64,000 nucleotides of DNA from Stictocephala bisonia. Lineage: Eukaryota; Arthropoda; Insecta; Hemiptera; Membracidae. The stretch covers positions 2,007,051-2,071,050 of the forward strand of contig JAQJVL010000101.1 in NCBI GenBank assembly GCA_035578905.1. Reading direction: 5' to 3'. Positions 10,720 to 22,576 of the stretch are shown one piece after another. Positions within the stretch are counted from its first letter, which is position 1, and every line of letters starts with the position of its first letter. The notes under the pieces were generated by a model. It worked only from the letters and a program-made list of their open reading frames with translations. It did not search any database and had not been told where the DNA came from. The translations under genes were made by a program, and so were the position numbers.

Positions 10720-11780
10720 ATGATATGTAGATAATATTTGGAGATTTCCAATGCTTTGAGTGTTTAAGAAACAAACACAACGTTTCGACAGGTATAACAA
10801 ACTACTGCCGTCTTCAGGTTTACTTACTAACTTAGCCTACATCTAAAAAAAGTTTTTTTTCCTTAACCCATACTAAATCAGAAAAGACTTAATACTACAT
10901 GCTAGATACTAAAGATTACTGTTGAAATTCAACAGTTCTTAAAAAAAAACTATCACACATAACATAATTATACAAAATATAATGCACAATATGAAATACA
11001 AAAGAATGAATTGCAAAATTGCAAAATATGAAATCAGACAACAAAACACAGAGCAAGTTATTAAATAGACCAAATACTCAATGACATACAAAAATTATTG
11101 CAAAATATTAAAAAATTAACAGAGAATAGATCTGGTTATCAAACAGACAAAATATTCAATGAGACACGAAATAAATGCAAAAAAAGTTCGTCTTTGACGG
11201 TCGTGGTGAGTTAGTTGATCTCGTTAGTATAGTGGTGCGAGGACTCCTTCCCCCCGTCTCAGTGGAATTGGAAGCTGGATGGATAAGTTGAATATTTTGC
11301 CGATTTAATAACCTGCTCTATGTTTTGTTGAGTTTTTTTTTCAATTTTTTGCATTATTTCGTGTCTCATTGAATACTTTGTCTGTTTAATAACCTGATCT
11401 ATATTTTGCATTTATTTTTCTATGTCATTGAGTATTTGGTTTATTTAAAAACCTGCTCTGTGTTTTGTTGACTGATTTCATATTTTGCATTACTTTTGTA
11501 TTTCATGTTGTGTATTATATTTTGTATAATTATGTTATGTGTGATAGTTTTTTTAAGAACTTTTGACTTTCAACAGTAATCTTTAGTAGCCTATCTAGCA
11601 TGTAGTATTAGGTCTTTTCTGATTTAGTATGGGTTAAAGAAAAAAAATTTTTTTTAGATGTAGGCTAAGTTAGTAAGTAAACCTGAAGACGGCAGGAGTT
11701 TGTTATACCTGTCAAAACGTTGTGTTTGTTTCTTAAACACTCAAAGCATTGGAAATCTCCAAATATTATCTACAAATCAT
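10720..11780. mobile_element. Penelope-like terminal inverted duplication, family B (no ORF)
   Basis: A 1.06-kb imperfect palindrome. The left arm starts ATGATATGTAGATAATATTT and runs through AACACAACGTTTCGACAGG and CCGTCTTCAGGTTTAC; the right arm repeats all of this inverted, ending near 11780, with arms of about 480 bases and roughly 10-15 percent divergence. In arm orientation it reads CTGAAGA, a stem GGCAG...CTGTC, GAAA, then ACGT: the hammerhead-like layout of Penelope-like element ends. No reverse-transcriptase coding is left. The unpaired centre (about 11180-11290) contains a tRNA-Asp-like stretch. Confidence 0.75.
11218..11247 (+). other. tRNA-Asp 5'-half-like sequence at the palindrome centre
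   Basis: TCTCGTTAGTATAGTGGTG matches the D-arm/A-box region of metazoan tRNA-Asp nearly exactly. The following 40 bases do not form a proper anticodon arm or T arm. Probably a captured tRNA or SINE fragment at the joint between the two arms. Confidence 0.5.
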
Positions 11781-12231
11781 GAACTATCCAATGATAATAA
11801 ATAACTTTCAAACAACAACTAAATATTTAATTTCGTAAGGCAAATCGGTTGCGTCAACATTTCAAGTGTAGGTGTAAAAACTCCACCTACAGTCTTCGGA
11901 AACGGCTCATTTTAAAGATCAGATATTGCAGATGGATTTTTTTCATCCACCTTAAGGGCTTCGCCACATTAGCCCTCAAAATTCCCATGTTCATCTTATG
12001 TGAAGTAGGTTTCTAGCTTTAGTGTGTTTTATACTGTGGTAATATGCATTAAATATTACAGCCGGTAATGTTAATACCCTAATTAACAAGGCACAAGTCT
12101 TTGAGAAGCTGGTATTCAACTGAACAAACCAGTGTTTACACAAGGGCAACTTTATGTCTAAGTTTTACAAAACTATTAATAATTCAATATTATACATTAA
12201 ATATTTAACATCATTTGGATTTTGTTTATTT
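11781..12231. other. Spacer, possibly body of a non-autonomous Helitron
   Basis: No coding. Hairpin-like CCACCTTAAGGGCTTCGCC region near 11948-11965. If 12259 is a Helitron 3' terminus, this stretch would be its interior; no 5' TC end could be fixed. Confidence 0.3.
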
Positions 12232-12260
12232 AGGGGCTTTTGCCCCTACAAGCCACTAGT
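12232..12260 (+). repeat. Helitron-like 3' terminus (hairpin + CTAG)
   Basis: AGGGGC-TTTT-GCCCCT (12232-12247) is a perfect 6-bp hairpin followed after 8 bases by CTAG (12256-12259) and then T. This is the standard Helitron 3' layout. A similar AGGGG...CCCCT then CTAG occurs at about 12529-12555. Chance occurrence is possible with such short signals. Confidence 0.4.
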
Positions 12261-12564
12261 TACATTTATGTACAGTATCTCACTCACACTGCTTGCTTTA
12301 CTAACTATTTGATTAGTGTAAACATCCAATGGCAATATTTAGCCTATTTCTAACTGTTAATTTCATTTGTTTTTGTTTAACCGCAGAAGCTTAAACTCAT
12401 AGTGTGTTAAAAATGTATTAATTATAATATAATATCAAACATACAAAATAAACAAGTTTATTTATTTACAAAACAGCTGTTATTAGCTTACTAAAATCAA
12501 CACAATGTTATCCTTATGGAACAATCTTTTAGGGGCAGTTTCAACCCCTTAGACTAGGGGTATA

Positions 12565-13235
12565 TATTTACACTAGGGACACCCCTCCACGCTTCGCATT
12601 CCAACTACGTCGTCACTCGCTGTACTCGTGAGGTAAGCTTGGCCTTCGGCCTCGCCTGGGAACTCTACCTTTAGCCCCCTTGAGAAACTCGCTCTGTAGC
12701 CTTACCAAGACAGTCTGCTACAGTCCCATTTGAGGAACTCGGCCTGCGGTCTCGTGGGGGAGCTCGACCTACGGCCTCGCCACGACGCTCTGCTACAGGC
12801 CTCTTTGTGTAACTCGGCCTACGGCCTCGCGGGGCAAAGTTCGGCCTGCGGCCTTACCAAGACACTATGCTACAGTCCTATTTGTGGATCTCGATAAACG
12901 CCCACAGTTCTTCATAGTGGGCGTTTGTTACGCGTGTAGAACTGTGAAGGTTTGAAAATTGTATTCAAGATTTTCCTCAAATTAGGTAATAAAAACTACT
13001 TTTTAGTGATTTTCCCATAAGAAATACATTGGGGTAGTTTTGGGATAGAAAAAAGCCGCCATCTTGTTTATGAGTAAAAAAAGTAAACTTTTGTGAATTT
13101 TCCTGGAGATTTCAGACCGAGAGTTTCAGTTCAAATATACGCTTTATGGGATTAGGACGTCGGGAAGTGCCTCAACATTTAGTGTCAGTCAGTCAGAGAG
13201 TCAATACATAGAGCTTTATAGTATATAGATAGATA
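12565..13235 (+). repeat. GC-rich dispersed repeat with CGGCCTnCGGCCTCG motifs
   Basis: A block sharply richer in GC than its surroundings. CTCGGCCTGCGGTCTCG-type motifs and GCTACAG(T/G)CC recur three or more times with about 75-80 bp spacing (12712-12880). A perfect hairpin follows at 12896-12926. The tail near 13180-13235 (GTCAGTCAGTCAGAGAGTCA, then TATAGATAGATA) resembles ends of common arthropod Helitron- or MITE-like repeats. Truncated relative at 10575. Confidence 0.6.
12896..12926. repeat. Perfect 10-bp hairpin
   Basis: AAACGCCCAC, an 11-base loop, then GTGGGCGTTT. It sits at the downstream edge of the GC-rich repeat block and may mark an element boundary. Confidence 0.7.
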
Positions 13236-14221
13236 ATTTCGTTTCCTTCTTGGAACAGCTGATTGTAGTTGATCTTTAGCTTAAACTTGACTAAAAGAAT
13301 TCTCACTTAGCACAAAACTTAAACTAACAAAAGAAATCCTGCTTAATGTTTGGATAAGTATATAATTGCCTCATCAAATTAAACACTTTTCACGTTTCAA
13401 TTTTTAAGTCAGCATGTCAATAATTGTCCATAAAATCTTTGCTAAATTAGTTATTGGAAGTTAGAGACCAATTATTTATTCCATCATCGATCCTTGCAGG
13501 AAACGCCGCAGGTTCATTTTACTGCGTAATTGAATCTATAGTCTCGTTAGTTAACTTAATATCAGTCTGTTTAAAAAATGAATTTTAGAGATAGAACAAA
13601 TGTTACTCTCATTAGACTTCAGATATTAAGACTTTATAGGACGTCTAGTTGTGTAATTAAGAGTTGACAGTGTTCATAATCGTTACTTGAGAAGTTCCCT
13701 ACTAAAATATCATATGTATGTTGTTTTACTTAGTTTGAAACATTTTTATTTTAAAACTAAAGAATTTTAACCGATACAAAAATTAGAAGTTAGCTATATT
13801 TTAGTAAAACAACAAATTCCAATGAAAATAACGCTTTCTGGAGAAAATCAAATAAAAAATATGCCTAACTATTTAAATAAAATTAAGGACCTTAGATATA
13901 ACGTACTCACTAGAATTCATATCGTTTTACTGAAAAAATTATGAAAATCAAACATAATAAATGTACAATTATAAAAGTCAACTACCACTGCAGACATTAT
14001 TTATTTATTTAGGCCCATAGAATGAGTTCCTGAAATATGGCCGCACATTTCAGACCAACCCTGAATAAAGTAAACAGACACATGTTAAAGAAGGGATCAA
14101 TGACATAAAGTCTTGTCGTAGTAAGATTATGTTGAAACAAAATAGAACAATGATTAACAATTCGTAACCTGTAATAAGGAATATTTGTGGATTGCTCTAA
14201 AACGAATTCATTCGGTTTCAG
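13236..14221. other. AT-rich spacer
   Basis: Nothing recognised except a TTTATTTATTTAGGCCCATAG stretch near 14000 that resembles a similar sequence at 43845-43890 and may be a minus-oriented retroelement tail. Confidence 0.4.
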
Positions 14222-14331
14222 GATCCGTCGTGACTTGCCACTCCAGTGAAGTCTGCCTACCCTCTTGTCTGGAGAGAATACACAATGAGTGTGAGATGAG
14301 CATCGGAGGGATGAAAGCCAGTTTAAAATGA
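14222..14331 (+). CDS. Weak candidate terminal exon, cysteine-rich
   Basis: TTCGGTTTCAG at 14211-14221 could be a splice acceptor. After a 2-base carry-over, 35 codons follow before TGA at 14329-14331. They contain four cysteines spaced C-x5-C-x3-C-x7-C (VTCHSSEVCLPSCLERIHNE), in a local patch of normal GC inside very AT-rich DNA. A small disulfide-rich secreted peptide is one possibility, but no signal-peptide exon is identifiable upstream and chance or a gene relic is as likely. No function is claimed. Confidence 0.25.
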
Positions 14332-15267
14332 CTTTTGGGAACAGTTTGATATTACCTTCTTAATCCTCCCTAAATTTGAGCTATTTTATTTAAAAAAATC
14401 GTTATATATAACTTTAAGCCTCTTCTTACTCCTATATATGAGATTTAATTATCATTTCGGCTGAATTAATCAACCTTTCCCTAAAGGTTAACACACCTTC
14501 TGGCAAAAAGTTAATGTTTAATTCCGAATTATTTAGTGACTAGTTTAAAATCTTGGATTTGCAACATAACTAACCGTATTTTATTTAAAACTGTCAAGTA
14601 CACAGAATGGTTAGGTTGATAACAGTCAAAAGACTAGTAGTAAAATGTCACTAACTCGACACCCGATAACTCGAGTAGCTCGACTGTCAACAGATGATAG
14701 ACTGGCTGGCTTTAGTTTATGTGTATTTCGACTTTAGGTCAGTCGAAACGAGCCTAAATGCGTTGGGTATTTCAGATTTATTTTCAGAAACAGTACTAAA
14801 TATATATAAGTGATAAATTTATGAAGTAATTCAAATCAATCGTGAATTCATTATTTCTAAAAGACATTAAAAATGCCAATGTTCTGGATAACTCGAAACT
14901 CCCAAACTCGATTTTTCATATCTTTCAGCTAGGACGGGGCCTAAATTCAACTATTATCCAATTAAAAAAAGAATATACCTGACACAGTAGTGAAATTATT
15001 TTGATTTTACCACCAAAATATTAAAGCTTGACAAAATGAACATACATTTCAAACAGTTTGTCAAATATTTAAAATATAATATTTCTTACCATGATTTTAA
15101 GGCTTGTATATATCTTGAACTTTTATTTATTTAATTGAAACTAACATCATTTAATGTATTCAGAAATTTGATATTTTCAAATGAATCTTAAGTTACTATT
15201 TAAGTAATAGTTTGTTTGTTTCACAAATACTATTACAAGAATAATAAATATTACAACAAAAACAGTT
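14332..15267. other. AT-rich spacer
   Basis: No gene, RNA or repeat family recognised. Confidence 0.5.
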
Positions 15268-15557
15268 TAATTATATAAATATTTTACTGCCTTACTTGCA
15301 CAATCCATTTCAGTTTTATTGCGATGTATACATTTCGGGGATAACCCCATCTTCATAGCATCTTAAAATATAAAACTACACAAACTTAGTTAATTTAGTA
15401 CACTGTATAACGTTGTGGTGTATAAATTAAAATAAAATAAATATTGAAACAATTCGGATTAGATTCTTCACCTTCAAACATTTTGTATAGACTACTTTAA
15501 AAATAAAAATAAAAGTGACAGTTCTTATCATATGGTAGGTTGGTGCTCTCATAATGG

Positions 15558-16425
15558 CTAAGTTGAGCTGTTACCATGTGTTCGGTTTTTTATCATAATT
15601 TCATATATTGGATTTGCTGTGAAATTGATTTGTTTGTTAAGAACAAGATGTGGTTCGTTTTTAACACTTTTGTATATCTCGTAGCCTTCCAAACAGTTTA
15701 ATTTTCTTCCTTTTTGTTCCAAATGTAGAATTTCAATATTTTCAATTTTGCAGTAGTCGTGGCAGGTGTTTAATATATGTTCTGCATAATTTGATTCTGT
15801 TTTTCCATTCTTGATACATTGAATGTGTTCCTGGTATCTTTTGTGAAAACTCCTACCTGTTTGGCCTATATAGAATGCATCACATTCACCACATTTCATT
15901 TTATACACCCCTGATTTCTCAGTGTTCGGTACATTGTTTTTTGAGGTGGATATTGACAAATATTTTAAGATGCTGTTATTTGTTTTAAAAGCTACTGTAT
16001 AGCCTTGCTTAGCAAATGTGTGTGTCGCTAAGCGTTGCGTTTGTGGAGAATGTTCCATGAGGACATATTTGTTTGGTGTTTTTTTAATATTTCGTTTGTT
16101 TATCTTAATTTTGGTTAATAATCTCTCAACTATGTTGTAATTGTATCCATTCTGCTGAGTTATGAATTTGATTGTATTAAGTTCTTCAAAATACTCTTCT
16201 TCACTAAGTGGTGTGTTGACTAGTCTATGGATCATGGATTTGAATGCAGCATATTTGTGTGATTTAGGATGATTTGAGTTTGATGGATCGTGGTGTCTGT
16301 GTGTTGGTTTTCGGTAAATTTTGAAGGAATGTTTTTGATCAATTTTGGTAATTGTTAGGTCTAGATAATTGATAGAGTTATTGATTTCATTTTCACATGT
16401 GAATTTAAGTTTAGGATGGAGTGTT
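15558..16425 (-). pseudogene. Penelope-like RT C-terminus + GIY-YIG endonuclease, 5'-truncated
   Basis: The open frame from the first ATG (16235) is 225 residues; homology continues upstream in frame to about 16420, with small indels that net to three bases. It begins in the post-RT connector (YLDLTI, IYRKPTH) and ends in the endonuclease: SGVYKMKCGECDAFYIGQTG supplies the GIY-YIG pair, followed by GRSFHKRYQEH. The CxxC (KCGEC) just ahead is typical of the PLE linker. The RT core is missing, so no autonomous activity is expected. Unlike the right copy, its endonuclease frame has no stop codon. Confidence 0.9.
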
Positions 16426-18755
16426 CAACAAATCTTGCCTAATTAATAATATAATTCCTTCCTATATCAACATTAAAACTAAAACCAAAACAATAGCAGC
16501 TATGAAAGCCATATCAACTGCCCAAAAGGTTTGGCTTAAAGAAGAAATTAAACAACATTACAAAAAGAAAGAATTACTCAATGAAATGTTATACAAACAA
16601 CATTTAGATCTAGCTGAAACTTACGGAAATATATTCATTGAAATTACTAATCAAGTTGACAATTGGATTAAACCTATCATAAAGAAAAAGAAACAATCCC
16701 AAATGAAAAAGCTTAATAAACTGATAGACTCCAAAAAATTAAACCTAAAGTAATTTCCTGTAAACACAAATTTCATCCACGAGTTGTTAATAAATCATCA
16801 ATTCAGTTTACTGATGAAGAAATTTCCCTATTGAACAAAGGCCTTAAATATAACCTACCTCATGAAAATAAATCCATTTTGATCAATTCCCTGGTTGACA
16901 TTGAAAGTTGCATTCAATCTTTACCTTCTGACAAACAGGACATATTAAGATATGACATAGTAAATAAATTAAATACTTCTTCTGACAAAATATCAAATAT
17001 ATCAAACAATAATTGTCAAGAAATAAGCGTTATCAAAAACATCAAAAAGAAACTTATAGATAACAATTCTCTTATTACTAAAGCTGACAAAGGAAATGCT
17101 GTAGTAATCCTAAAGAAATCTGAATATACAGACAAAGTTAACACTTTCATTCAAGAAAACAATATCCTACGATTAAATAAAGATCCCACCAATCAGTATA
17201 AAACTGAAGTGAATAAAGCCATCAACAGTTGCAAGACCCTTTTATCTAAGAAAGAAATGTACAATCTAAATATTATTAACCCCACTGCTCCTAAACTTCG
17301 TGGCCTCCCTAAAATACATAAACAGCTTTGCCCTATAAGACTTTAGTCAATTTTATTAATGCACCGTCATATAACTTAGCAAAATTCCTAGACAAAACTA
17401 TCAGACGTTCAATAGAATTTAAAGGTAACTGTAACGTAAGAAACACCAATGATCTAGTCACAAAAATAAAAGACATTCAAATACCTACAAACACTCAACT
17501 GGTCTCATTTGACATCACAAACCTCTATACAAACGTTCCAACAAATGAAATACCAGGAATATTAGAAATATATCTTAAAGACAGCAGCAAATTAAACGAT
17601 GAAGCCATAGTTGAAGTTATATCGCTTCTAAATATCATTCTTAAATAAAATTACTTTGAATTCGAAGGGAAATATTACTTTCAGAAAGAAGGTCTTGCTA
17701 TGGGATCTCCATTATCATGTATATTAGCTGAGCTATTTCTAGATAACATAGAATTCACAAAAATCAAGTCAGATTTCAACAAACACAAACATAAGATTGT
17801 TTACTGGTATAGGTTTGTTGATGATCTAATTTGTTTATACGAAGGTAATCTCAATGAAATACACATATTTAACAATTTCTTGAATACACTCCATCCTAAA
17901 CTTAAATTCACCTGTGAAAATGAAATCAATAACTCTATCAATTATCTAGACCTAACAATTACCAAAATTAATCAAAAACATTCCTTCAAAATTTACCGAA
18001 AACCAACACACACAGACACCACGATCCATGCAAACTCAAATCATCCTAAATCACACAAATATGCTGCATTCAAATCCATGATCCATAGACTAGTCAACAC
18101 ACCACTTAGTGAAGAAGATTATTTTGAAGAACTTAATACAATCAAATTCATAACTCAGCAGAATGGATACAATTACAACATAGTTGAGAGATTATTAACC
18201 AAAATTAAGAAAAACAAACGAAATATTAAAAAAACACCAAATAAATATGTCCTCATGGAACATTCTCCACAAACGCAACGCTTAGTGACACACACATTTA
18301 CTAAGCAAGGCTATACAGTAGCTTTTAAAACAAATAACAGCATCTTAAAATATTTGTCAATATCCACCTCAAAAAACAATGTACCGAACACTGAGAAATC
18401 AGGGGTGTATAAAATGAAATGTGGTGAATGTGATGCATTCTAGGTAGGTCAAACAGGTAGGAGTTTTCACAAAAGATACCAGGAATACATTCAATGTACC
18501 AAGAATGGAAAAACAGAATCAAATTATGCAGAACATATATTAAACACCTGCCACGACTACTGCAAAATTGAAAATATTGAAATTCTACATTTGGAACAAA
18601 AAGGAAGAAAATTAAACTGTTTGGAAGGCTACGAGATATACAAAAGTGTTAAAAACGAACCACATCTTGTTCTTAACAAACAAATCAATTTCACAGCAAA
18701 TCCAATATATGAAATTATGATAAAAAACCGAACACATGGTAACAGCTCAACTTAG
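16425..18755 (+). pseudogene. Penelope-like RT/GIY-YIG polyprotein, near full length but broken
   Basis: In order: lysine-rich N-terminal region (16502-16753); frameshift near 16750; TKADKGNAVVIL and LRGLPKIHK (about 17080-17325); frameshift near 17335; LVSFDITNLYTNVP, the RT A motif (about 17499-17540); in-frame TAA at 17646; MGSPLSCILAELFLDN (17700 on); the RT C motif YRFVDDL (about 17806-17830); the GIY-YIG region, where a TAG at 18441 replaces the tyrosine of the YIG motif; terminal TAG at 18753. About 775 codons in all, close to the usual PLE length. Two frameshifts and two stops make it inactive. The true start is unclear because the junction with the inverted copy lies at 16425. Confidence 0.93.
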
Positions 18756-19045
18756 CCATTATGAGAGCACCAACCTACCATATGATAAGAACTGTCACTT
18801 TTATTTTTATTTTTAAAGTAGTCTATACAAAATGTTTGAAGGTTAAGAATCTAATCCGAATTGTTTCAATATTTATTTTATTTTAATTTATACACCACAA
18901 CGTTATACAGTGTACTAAATTAACTAAGTTTGTGTAGTTTTATATTTTAAGATGCTATGAAGATGGGGTTATCCCCGAAATGTATACATCGCAATAAAAC
19001 TGAAATGGATTGTGCAAGTAAGGCAGTAAAATATTTATATAATTA

Positions 19046-20218
19046 ATTTTACACAATTCAGAGCTACATATTGAAACATAAATAAAAATAAAAATAAAAA
19101 CAGTTTGTTTGGTAAAAAAGTGATATGTAATAAGGTAAATCCGTAGACCAATAAATTATTTAGTTTCCAATACTGAATATGTAGTATTGAGCCTCAGAAG
19201 TGCATGTTTTCAGCAGAACTATTTCATCCATACCTTGGGTATCTTTTTTGTTCTTATCTATATCCAAAATAAGAAAATTTAACAATGAGTAAATTTTAGT
19301 AAACACTTTCTTTAAACATGCTACTGCCAGTACCTCAGGTTACTCTACTACTCAGCACAAAAACATTAAAAATGTATTAAATGTGAATAAACTGAAAAAA
19401 ATACCAGAACTATTGACATCAGCATGTAACAGCTTAATTAGCTCGTGTTAGTACAAACATTACTTTCTATATTAAAAAAAAAATATTTATATCAATATTG
19501 TCAGATTGTATCAATACTGATTACATGGATGTAACATTTCAAATATGCACAATATATTTTGCCGACCTGATTATCCTAATCAATTAATTAAATCTAATAC
19601 TTTTTTTAATGTAGATTATTTTTAAAAATATTTACACTATAGACAGTAGTTTCAATTAATAAACTAACTACTGATAAACAATCATCTTGAAATAAAATCC
19701 AGTTAAATAAAATACGAAGAATAATGTGTTGATATACTTCATTAAATGTCATAACCTATTAACGTTTTAGACTTCCATTTAAAAACCTGTAACGTTTTTA
19801 ACCGCTGACACAGGCAATGATATTACCTAAGTCACGTATACAGTTAAGGCTCGTGTCTGGTGAAACTAAATAACCTGCAGACTCAGACGATTCGTTAATG
19901 TGATCGTGGGCAGGAAATCAAAGTCGATAATTTGTCTTGAATCTACGTCGTGCAGCCGTTTATATAGGTAATGCAGTTAGGTATAAGATTACTATGTTTT
20001 GCATACCAAAATGCATGCCAATTATTGCTGTCTAAGACATATGGATTATGTATTTGCAAAATGAGTTAAAATTCGTTAGGCTCAAATGTTCTTTTTCTAA
20101 TAAACATTGATGTTGATCCATAAACAAACATAATAGATTCACCTTATTGTAATTTAAACTTAGAAAATCTATATATTCCATTTAAGGTTTGTAGCCTACC
20201 ATTTCCTCTATATTGTCT
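19046..20218. other. AT-rich spacer
   Basis: Nothing recognised. 19800-19980 is less AT-rich but shows no supported exon. Confidence 0.5.
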
Positions 20219-20420
20219 TACTGTTATAAAAATCGAATGGTGTCTGTGTGTGAGTTACTCAATCACACAAAACTACTGAACCCATTCATGTGAAATTTTG
20301 CATGTACATTCTTGAGGTCTCTGGCTAACACATAGATCTATCTTTATTTTCAAGTTCCATCAGGAAACGTCCCCAGGGGTTGTAAGAAGCATCAATGCAA
20401 CCCCTATGATTATACCAATT
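20219..20420 (+). repeat. Dispersed repeat relic (AAACTACTGAACC family)
   Basis: CACACAAAACTACTGAACCC and GTGAAATTTTGCATGTACAT followed by CTCTGGCTAACACATAGA and a CCCCAGGGGTTGTAAG segment. This run of phrases is common to many arthropod Helitron- or MITE-like repeats. No coding or clear ends. Confidence 0.45.
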
Positions 20421-20536
20421 TGATAATTAATTATTTATAATACTTTCATGAATCAGATGTTAGAATAACTAAAGAACTTACATATTTCTGAAGTAAAAAC
20501 CACACCAAACCTAACCACAACCACGTAACTAGAATT

Positions 20537-20790
20537 ACGGTATGTATCACGACGAGGCTGCGCAGTAGACTGTGACGTCACATGGGCGAAATCACCTGAT
20601 TTGATAATTCGATAATATACTGGTAACTAAATCTACCAATCGTATCGAAGCATTCAGCTAAATAGTAGGCAAGTTATTTAATACTTATCAGATGGAATCG
20701 TAAACTACGAGAATTAGAACAGTAATTTTGTGTTTATTGTTGCCATTTCACCCATGTGACGTCATAGGAGATGCGCGTGATACTAACCGT
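20537..20790. mobile_element. MITE with about 50-bp terminal inverted repeats
   Basis: The left end ACGGTATGTATCACG...GCGCAG...TGACGTCACATGGGCGAAAT is mirrored at the right (TTTCACCCATGTGACGTCAT...GCGCGTGATACTAACCGT). About 254 bp, no coding. Each repeat carries TGACGTCA, a CREB-type palindrome that could be a regulatory site if inserted near a promoter. Superfamily not assigned. Confidence 0.8.
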
Positions 20791-21026
20791 CTTCTTTCCT
20801 AGGGGTACTGTGACTACAACTCAGTTTTGTATTATACAGATGCCAGTAGGTACATCTTTTGTATTACTGAATGCAATAAGCACAATATAAATCCACGTAA
20901 ACCCCGTACAAAGGACGAGCACTGTGCTATTGTACAATATTTTAACATACAGATCCATTTATTTGGCTTATCTCAAATGGCCAATAGCAATCACACGTTT
21001 CCATTGTTAGGGACGGTTAAGAGGTT

Positions 21027-21225
21027 CCCATTCGATATCCTTCACGAAACATACCATTCGATCGATATCCATCACGAAACATACCATTTGATATCCATCA
21101 CGAAACATACCATTCCATATCCATCACGAAACATACCATTCCATATCCATCACGAAACATACCATTCGATATCCATCACGAAACACACCATTCGATATCC
21201 ATCACGAAACATAACATTCGAATTC
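21027..21225 (+). repeat. 26-bp minisatellite, about seven copies
   Basis: CATCACGAAACATACCATTC plus GATATC repeats with a 26-bp period. Because 26 is not a multiple of three, an overlapping open frame (20827-21264) reads the array in three successive phases; it is not a gene. Confidence 0.93.
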
Positions 21226-22576
21226 AATAAGATTGGGCTGAAAGTAACCGTTATTTCAGAATAAATTCTTTGGTTTTTATCAATGAACATTTAATAATAA
21301 ATGTTTTAAAAATAATCTTTGCTATATTATTATAAAAACATACGAATATATATTAAAGGCTATGACATTTTAGTAAATTATATAAACCATTAAAGTAATT
21401 TTGAATACTACTACAGCATTAATATCGTATAAAGTGTTATTTTTATTGGAATTTTTAACACTCAAGAAAGTCATTAAGTAAATTGATTATTACTTTCTGA
21501 AGTATAATTGCAATTTCCCAAATTGATGTTTACTACTTTAAAAACATAAGTAGTGATACCTTTAGTTCATGTAAATATATATTCAAAATTTTCCTAACAA
21601 ATATACTGATCACTCGTTTAAATTATGTAGTTTATCCCTTACAAATTTTGTTGAATAAATACGCAACATAAAATGTATTACTACATACGCAAAACTATTC
21701 ATGAAGGGTTGAGAAGAATTGTTAGGGTTAATGTTTATAAACGTATATCATATAAAGGAATAAGAGGTCAAACCTGCATAAGTCTCAACTATTTAAAACT
21801 CCGAACATAAAATGAATTAAATTATTGAATATTACTGCAAATATAATTAATAATAACAAACGCTATTATTTAAAATGATGAGGAAATGGATGCATATAAC
21901 TTTAAATGCTTTAAACATTTCTCGTTTTAAAAACCAACTATTGAAGATTTTGCACCAACATGAGTGATTCTTAGGGATGTCTGGATTGATCAGGAATAAC
22001 TCTAGTCACTTCTTGCTTTCCAACTAGCCCAAATATAATTCTCCAAAAGATCAATCTTAGTGTTAGTCAGTCAAAAACATAGCTCCGTGTTTGTTCATTC
22101 GCCAATTTCAATGATTTAAATATCGACAAATATTTTAGCGAATGCTTGATGTTTATTTCTCTTGTTTTGTGTGTTATTTTTTATGTTTGTCTTTCTTTTT
22201 TTATCAATTTGCTACTGAGCAACGACACAGCTGTTAGATTAGAACACTTTTAAGTTTGTGTCCTTATCATTAGATGATTCAACTCATTAAATAAATTATA
22301 CTTATTACTGGAGGAATAGGGTAAATTCCTGCATCACTAGCATTAAAATAAAAAACTAAAATACGCTAACCAAGCGATAAAAAGATAAATATGCTAAAAA
22401 ATGGTAATACTTAAAAAAACATAGCAAAAATAATTGTAATGTAAGAACACGTAAAACGTTGGTTAACGTAACAATGGTCGATAGTTCCAAGATGGCCGAC
22501 CATACCAGTACTAGCGGGGAGGTTGAAGAGTTCAAGTTAGGTTTATAGTTTCAGGTACAGGTAGGTATTAATAATT
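21226..22576. other. AT-rich spacer
   Basis: Nothing recognised. Confidence 0.5.

Larger units (their letters stand above)
15268..19045. mobile_element. Penelope-like element, head-to-head pair (family A)
   Basis: Two copies of one PLE joined head to head at about 16425. The left copy is inverted and 5'-truncated (15268-16425). The right copy is nearly full length (16425-19045). The last 1.15 kb of the right copy matches the left arm closely, from TAATTATATAAAT outward through the 3' UTR and GIY-YIG region. The 3' ends carry ATGAAGAT, hairpin GGGG-TTAT-CCCC, GAAA, then the palindrome ATGTATACAT (18957-18989, inverted at about 15323-15355). Inverted partial duplication is a known habit of PLE insertion. 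Outer flanks show AT-rich sequence without an obvious long target duplication. Confidence 0.93.

Noticed and set aside
12896..12926. Rho-independent-type terminator
   Set aside because: Perfect hairpin, but the genome is eukaryotic and no transcription unit leads into it.
20827..21264. 145-codon frame with repeated HETYHSI-like peptides
   Set aside because: Produced by a 26-bp minisatellite read in three successive phases; not a repeat protein.
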